The notes under the pieces: model-generated
The model's database searches: none
Told to the model about the DNA's origin: nothing
The model's input: the letters and a program-made list of their open reading frames with translations, nothing else
From: Gibbula magus
Lineage: Eukaryota; Mollusca; Gastropoda; Trochida; Trochidae
Reading direction: 5' to 3'
DNA: 64,000 bases
Assembly (NCBI GenBank): GCA_936450465.1
Contig: OW388303.1
Location: 11,253,021 to 11,317,020, forward strand
Program-made: the position numbers and the translations under genes
In this document: piece after piece, positions 57,801 through 64,000 of the stretch
Layout: the number at the start of each line of letters is the position of its first letter
Position numbering within the stretch: the stretch's first letter is position 1

Positions 57801-59639
57801 TTGCGTTTGAATATTATATGTCAGCACTGTAAATAGGAGACGGTTTCACGAAGTTGTGAACTAACCTTTCAGTTGAATAAATATGATTAAATCAAACACG
57901 ATGTTTATCACATCGAAAATGTTAAAGGTTCATACGTTCACGTGTGGCAATGATAATCACAAAAATATGTATGAGCTTAAACAGGTACACTGTGTGTTAT
58001 TGATAAGAACAGCTTTATCATACATACACCCAATGCCATTCACAAGCATGAAAAATACCAGGACAACTTTCACAAGTCATGTTAAAGGGGCTGTAGCACG
58101 TTTTTTGAAAAATTTATTTGTTTAAATTCCCCATTTATAATGATAGTTGATGTCATTTAAATTTGCTTTAGAGGTTAAAACATCTTATTACATAAACCAA
58201 TTATCCGTAGTGGTAATAACGATGTTGCCTATAAAGCAAAAAATGCATGGCGGCCATTTTATTGTGAAAACATTTTATTATTTCGAATAACAAAAACGAT
58301 TCCAATGTCTTTACCTAACCATGTACACTCATTTTTTAACTTGATTTACCGACGAGAGAAGGGTGCTTTACTATTGGTGACATTATTTTTCGAATACATT
58401 TCATCGACTTATTTTAGCGAAAAAACGTGCTACTGCCCCTTTAATACATTTCTCAATAAATGTATTTGTAAGTCCGATACACTAACCCAATCGTTGCACA
58501 AATTCTTCGGGACGCATTTTTTGGTTGCATTTGTATGGTTTTACTTCATGGACGCATTTAGTCATCCTCGGTTACCCATGGTTTTATATATGCTCCGTTA
58601 CTCTCCACTATCTCGGTTACTATGCCGAGGATGGCATTTAGTGAGTCGAGTTTCAATTTCAATATATGATGGCATTATGTTATACACAAAAGCCCTGTTT
58701 ATACGGCGAGCGTTTGCATATGAGTAAAGAATTACATAAATGCAAATTTGCTCATATGAGCAAAATCCGCAGTATGGACGCATTTGTACATATGTATATT
58801 TTACTACCGTAAGCAAATGTTTCACTACCATAAGCAATTTTGCACCTATAGTCAGGGGCAGGTGCAGATCGACCGCTCCCGGTAATAGAATTGTTACCGA
58901 ATTGATATATTTAAGTTATCAGTCTTTAAATAAGTGTATGCCGCATTATTTATCATATATCTTTGAAATTCATTTCGTCAACACCAACACGATTTTGCTT
59001 TAAATTGTGACTAAGACTTAAACTGCTGAAACTATATTTGTACGTCAAATAGGTTAAAATGTTGTGTTGACCATACCGTATACTGGTCCTCTATATTCAA
59101 TTGTAAACCACGTGGATAAGAACTATTCATGCAGGACTTACCAAACTGAAAAAAATGATAACAATGGTACCGATAATCACCCCAGGCTAATGTTGGTTTG
59201 ATTTTCAGAAGCTTGTCAACACAAATACAAGTTTTGTCGTACAGAGCAAAAACTTTCTTTTTTTATTGTTACACCCATTTTTGCATTTCATGTTTGCCGA
59301 CAGTTTTGTAGAATTTATATTTAATATGCATTCATTTGCCCTATATTAACTCCGTGGGTAATGTTATTTCCTAACTGCTTTAACGTAACTTTTTTTCTCT
59401 TCATTCGTCAATACTTAATTCATAATTCTTCAATTCAGTCGGTATATGACATGATGTAATGTACTGACTAAGCGACTGTGACTGTGGCTAAACGTATGAC
59501 AATATCATTATGTAAATCATGATTATCGTTAAATAAAGAAAAACAATAACATTGTGACATAGCTAAGCATTCAACCAAATCGATCAAGTCCTGCTAGTTG
59601 ACAAATTCATTTATTATATCATTAATTTTTCATTCAAAC
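57801..59639. other. Non-coding stretch with one MITE
   Basis: Apart from the family A MITE at 58,086-58,440 I recognise nothing. The 140-codon open frame at 58,305-58,727 starts inside the MITE and is not a gene. A repeated GCATTTG/CAAATGC motif occurs at 58,490-58,830. Confidence 0.55.
58086..58440. mobile_element. MITE, family A (complete)
   Basis: 355 bp, starting AGGGGCTGTAGCACGTTTTT and ending ACGTGCTACTGCCCCT, with TTAA at 58,082-58,085 and 58,441-58,444. Same orientation as the copy at 1,032. Confidence 0.88.
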
Positions 59640-59916
59640 ATATTTTATTGATTGATTGATTGAATTGATTGAAAACATATTTTATTCATTTAAGAAATGA
59701 ATTGGGCACAAGTTGTGAAACTTATAGAAGCCCTCTCCAGGTAATCAACAACTATTTTACAAGGCTAGAATACATAACAAGAAAGTAAGAAATCTACAAG
59801 TGACGAAGTGGGTAAACATGTAATATACATTATTAAGGCAACGCACAATTGGAAATGTTATTCTTATGACAAAATGCACTTTGAATATGGTAAATACGTA
59901 CATTAGTATTAATGTA

Positions 59917-60738
59917 TTATTTGAACCATTGACTCTTTCCAATGAATTTATGGTGAAATATGTTTTCATTGACTGTTTGTGGAAGATTTGGGTTTCCATA
60001 CAGGATTGTATTAATATCAAATTCTGCCTTTAAATTATAAAATCTTTGCTTTAATTCTAAACGAAGATCAGCATGTCTTGGACATCTCAAGAAGAAATGA
60101 TAAACATCTTCAACTAAAGCACCACACATGCAAGATTTACTTTCAGATAAATTGACACGATAAAGATCACCGTTTAGGGAACTAAAAGAATGTCTTAACT
60201 TACTGTGTATAATGTTCATCTTCCTATCGCCGAATAGAAAATATTTTGGGATTTTACATTCTTTTTCAGATATTTTTGCTTTAAATGACGATAATGAATT
60301 TGAACATCTTATTTTCGAGGAAAGATTATTCCACAGATAAGCACAGTCATAAATAAAAGACTTTTGAAGGACTGCAGTTCGAAATTTTGGAATAGATAAA
60401 TTTGATTTGTTACGCAAGTTGTAATGAGAAATAGTTTCAGTGGCTGGTGGAAGTAAATTAATCAGATAATCTGGAGCTTGTATATTAATAATTTTGTAAA
60501 AAGTACAAAGTTTCTTATTTCCACGTCTAATTTTTAAAGGCAACCAACCAGTTTCTTTGTATAAGCTATCTCTTGAAGCAAACTTTGGTAAGCCAGTTAC
60601 AATTCTTGCAGCTTCAAGTTGGACCTTTTCAAGTTTGTCACACAAAACATCCGAACAGTTATCCCAGACCTCAGAAGCATATTCCAAAATGGGTCGAATA
60701 TACATTTCATACATACGTGATAAAATACTTCTATTCAA
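59917..60738 (-). pseudogene. LINE post-RT C-terminal domain
   Basis: Encodes YIRPILEYASEVWDN, ARIVTGLPKFASRDSLY, GWLPLKIRRGNKKL and LRNKSNLSIPKFRT. A Cys/His cluster CMCGALVEDVYHFFLRCPRH comes near the end. These are standard for the C-terminal region of CR1/L2/Jockey-type elements. It is joined to the RT start by an internal deletion near 60,920 that removed the palm and its catalytic aspartates. An in-frame stop also lies near 60,770. Confidence 0.85.
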
Positions 60739-60934
60739 AAATACTTTAACACACGTAGAGAAGAGATTAGTTTTTAAGCCTTTTCTATGGAAAGATCAAC
60801 ATGATTGGACCATTTAGTACTGTCCGAGAAGATTAGGCCAAGATGTTTATGTTGATGTACACGTTCCAGTTGATCATTATTGAATACTAATCTAGGTACT
60901 TGATGACTATTACTATGGCTAAATATTATTCTTT

Positions 60935-62278
60935 CTAGTATTTTGCCAAGTATAGACAGTAGACTAATAGGTCTGTAATTACTTGGGAGAGATATATCTC
61001 CTTTCTTGAAAACAGGAATAACATTTGGCGTTTTCCAGAGAGTTGGAAATATAATTCGCTCAATGAAATATTAAACAACATACAAAGCGGTGCAGCTATC
61101 GATGGACAAATTCTTTTAAAAACCTTCATGTGGATGCAATCTGGGCCAGCTGATGTATTGGCTGGTAAGGTCTTAATCATATCTGATACTTCCTTTTCAG
61201 TAACATATATATGTGATATACTGTGAGAACAGCGATGGTTTATTGGTGGTACATTCTTGCCACTGTCATTAATATTTGAGACAGATACAAAGTATTCATT
61301 TAATGTTTGAGCTTTCTCAAAATCTGTGAAAACAGACGGTTTCCCAGAATTTTCAGTTACAAGAGGGGGCATGGGTCTCGATGAAGTAGAGCCTTTCAAC
61401 AAGTAGTTAAATGTCTTCCAATAACTAGTTCTTTGAGTAGACTGAGATGATAAAAAATCGTTTAAGTTAGAGTAGAAATTTTCTTTGGCTACTCTTATAA
61501 CATTATTTACTTTGTTCCTTTGCTTTTTGTATGCAGATAGGTCGGAAGTATTCAGAGAACGAAATGCCTTTTTCCTTAAACGTTCTCTTTTTCGAATTTC
61601 TCTTCGAATTTCGCTGTCAAACCAAGGTTTGTCACGAGGCCTCATTGTAACATTCTGGGTAGGGATACACTTAACCATGTAATCTTTTAGAAGGGAAGTA
61701 AATAAAGAACAAGCATCATCAACATTAGAGGATTTTGAGAATAAACTCTCCCAATTTGTTTCCTTAATCATAATGTTTAATGCATCATAATTACCATGTT
61801 TATATAACCAAACCCGTTTATTGTAGTTGTACGCTTTGCGTTGATTTACAAAGTTTGAAAGATAGACATATGTTCCTTTATGATCACTGATATGAGACGC
61901 GAATTCAATAACACCTGCGTCTTTGTAAGGACAAGTCTCAGGTATAATAATAGGATCAATCAAAGAGGTGGAAGTAGATGTTACTCTTGTTGGTTCGTTT
62001 ATGATATTCAATAGGTTGTAGTGAGTAATCAGATCACGTAAGTTGTGAAATTGAGTATTTAAAAGATCCTGATTGAAATCTCCTAACAAAACAATGTGAT
62101 CAGATATATCAAGAGCTGAACTTATTGAATTATCCAGCAAATTCCAAAAATAAGAGCCGGTATTTGGGGGTCGATACGATACACATAACATCAAACATTT
62201 CTTGGGCAAAAATAACTGAAACCACATCATTTCACACATGGGTGTTTCTAGGTCGTATCTTCTTTTTACATGCAACAT
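60935..62278 (-). pseudogene. LINE endonuclease C-terminal part and truncated reverse transcriptase
   Basis: The endonuclease blocks VSYRPPN, LLGDFNQDL and ISDHKG are intact. A linker of basic residues (KRERLRKKAFRSL) follows, then the RT entry NTSAGPDCIHMKVFK. Near 61,055 the frame shifts away from the family pattern; the pattern continues in another frame for about 40 codons (YRPISLLS is visible there) and then stops at a deletion. Confidence 0.85.
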
Positions 62279-62360
62279 TTCAGAAATATATACTATTATC
62301 CCGCTACCAAAACAGTTTCTATCCTTTCTAAATGGGGTTTGATAGTGATCAATTAACAGC

Positions 62361-62744
62361 TCACTTGTTTTCCACTGAACAATCTAAATGTGATTCTGTA
62401 AAACACAAAATATCAAAATCAGATATATCGTTAAGGACGTTTGACAGTTTATGTCTAATACTCCTGACATTGAGATGAACTATTGACAATTCAGTTACAG
62501 CGCTTTGACAAGACATTGAGGGACCTGGATTTACTTCAACATCACCCGAAAGTAGTATTAACAATATGTTAGTAACAATAATTACATTTAAAATGGAGTC
62601 CAGATAATTTCTAATACATTTATAACTCTTTTTATATATAAGCATGAACCAAAATAGAAAATTGTAGAGAAAGCTGTCGGAGAAATATTTTTGATTTCTA
62701 AAACATAATGAATACACAGCGTTATAAAAAAAAGACCGATGCAA
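62361..62744 (-). pseudogene. LINE N-terminal region: 2A motif and start of the endonuclease
   Basis: Contains ILLILLSGDVEVNPGP, a hydrophobic run followed by the 2A consensus DxExNPGP (62,520-62,549). LSIVHLNVRSIRHKL and ILCFTESHLD, the first two endonuclease blocks, follow. The frame closes at 62,361 where the endonuclease should continue in another frame. The ATG at 62,768-62,770 is in a third frame; a run of T near 62,733 could be the slip site. The first ATG in this frame lies well inside. Confidence 0.82.
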
Positions 62745-62770
62745 GCTCTGTATGATACTATGTCAATCAT

Positions 62771-64000
62771 TGTGAAATTTTAAAGCATAACTAGCACAGA
62801 CCCTACTTTATAATAGGGTTGGTACCACATTGGTCTTTCACGAGAAAGGATTGGGTACAAGTTAAACAACTGAGAACATCAACTTCCTAGTATTACCATA
62901 ACTATTATTTACATTATATATACAAGATAGACAGAAGAGGCGGAAACAGTGGATCAATTCTAATAATTAAAACAATCTTTTAATGTAGATTTTGACACTT
63001 CTAAACACATTCCGAGGTCACAATTTATGTTCATATAGACGTAATTGCAGTGCTTGACACTGTTATTGACTCTCAAATAGGTTTAGTTTAGTTTTACTAA
63101 CATTTCCAAAGGAACAACTTGGGTTATGTCTGTGTTTCTTTGCTTGTGGTCGTCTCTGGTTAATGGGTAGGTCTTTCTTTATGATTGCATCACCAGGGCC
63201 ATGTTCAAGAGAGGTTTCAAAGTAATCGCTCAATTAGCGATTATTTTAAACCTCTCTTGAACGCGATTACTCAATGTAGCGCTACGTAGCAAAGCAAGCG
63301 AACTTTGAGGTTTTGCACCGTGTCGTTCAGGAGAGAATGAGCGCTACTTGAGCGCTACATTGAGCGATCAATGAGCGATTGTAAGCGCTCGCTTTTATGG
63401 AACTGAGCCCTGGCTCTTAGAATAACTCGAGTAATAGTCTCACGTTAATTACGGTCGGTCGTCAATTTGAGCTGATCGAGAGACTTTGCCCGAGCTAGAC
63501 CTTTTTATAACGTTACAAGGATAGAATGTTGTTAATAAGTATTGTCACGAGAGCATTTGATGTCTTTAGGATTGGTTTGAGTTCAACCTGGTAATCAAAC
63601 ACTTACCTACATGTATGCTTTATATGGGTCATGCTGAACATGTTTCGTCATTAGCGAACTTTGATTGAATTTGCCGTTTTCCAAAACCTGTGTGAAGGTA
63701 AACTGATGTATTGGCAACTTTTGTTGAATGACAGTTACTAAAGGTATATCAGTTCTCTTGAAAGAATTAGTCTGGAATAAGTCACATTACAAGAAATATT
63801 GACTTTCATTTCTTTTTCCAAAGTGCATATGCCATTTTCATGGGAGCATGATGAGTTAGCATGATGGGTTTATGGTAAGGCATACCATGTCCATAAACTG
63901 TTCACATTTAGAACTTTTCCTTCAGAACCACCGTACCATTAAAGCTGTTATGGGCAAAACAATTTATCAAGGACCAAGTGTCATTTAGGCCATTGATGAA
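62771..64000. other. Non-coding right end of the window
   Basis: May include LINE 5' leader just right of 62,770. One MITE at 63,193-63,413; otherwise no gene or RNA recognised. Confidence 0.5.
63193..63413. mobile_element. MITE with CCAGGGC ends and repeated GCGAT motifs
   Basis: Left end CCAGGGCCATGTTCAAGAGA, right end TTATGGAACTGAGCCCTGG, imperfectly inverted. Inside, TTCAAGAGAGGTTT pairs with AAACCTCTCTTGAA, and AATCGCTCAAT / ATTGAGCGAT motifs recur. The target duplication is not clear. Confidence 0.7.

Larger units (their letters stand above)
59640..62770 (-). mobile_element. Broken CR1/L2-like LINE with a 2A peptide
   Basis: From 5' to 3' on the minus strand: a hydrophobic N-terminal region ending in a 2A motif, an apurinic-type endonuclease split by a frameshift, the beginning of the reverse transcriptase, a deletion of its palm, the post-RT domain with a Cys/His cluster, and a 3' end at a CAAT microsatellite (about 59,645-59,672). 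The clade assignment rests on the 2A motif, the domain order and the simple-repeat tail. It cannot be autonomous. Confidence 0.88.

Noticed and set aside
58305..58727. 140-codon open frame
   Set aside because: It begins inside a family A MITE and has no recognised domain.

Overview
This is eukaryotic DNA: AT-rich, intron-rich and full of degraded and intact mobile elements. The gene content (a small secreted C-type lectin and an insulin-degrading enzyme in 28 exons), a tRNA-derived SINE, a 2A-bearing CR1/L2-like LINE, a DIRS-type tyrosine-recombinase retrotransposon and many short TTAA- or TA-flanked inverted-repeat elements all fit a marine invertebrate. A lophotrochozoan such as a mollusc is the best guess, but this is inference; nothing here fixes the species.

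Layout. 1-2,389: non-coding, with a perfect 45-bp hairpin and a MITE. 2,390-9,598 (+): a four-exon gene for a 156-aa secreted C-type lectin-domain protein. 9,599-23,623: intergenic, made of foldback MITEs, a 0.5-kb inverted repeat, a candidate 2.4-kb element and a 146-bp-period minisatellite. 23,624-47,912 (-): the insulin-degrading enzyme gene (959 aa, 28 exons), convergent with the lectin gene. Its introns carry SINEs, several TA- and TTAA-flanked DNA elements, hammerhead-like repeat ends and two partial exon duplications. 48,051-49,494: a LINE remnant and a 601-bp MITE upstream of that gene. 49,923-57,015 (-): a structurally complete DIRS-like retrotransposon with gag-like, RT/RNase H and tyrosine recombinase frames, 163-bp inverted terminal repeats and an internal complementary region. 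57,226-57,800: a 144-bp tandem repeat. 58,086-58,440: a MITE. About 59,640-62,770 (-): a broken LINE whose N-terminal region carries a 2A peptide and whose reverse transcriptase core is deleted. 62,771-64,000: non-coding with one MITE.

The two host genes have unrelated functions (extracellular recognition; zinc-dependent peptide degradation), and nothing suggests they work together. The mobile elements dominate the window. The most notable items are the complete DIRS element with its unusual frame arrangement, the in-frame 48-bp copy of part of IDE exon 14, the MITE remnant that abuts a splice donor in IDE, and the hammerhead-like motif with co-varying stems.

Exon coordinates were read by eye from splice consensus, reading phase and similarity to known families. 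No alignment or transcript data were available.
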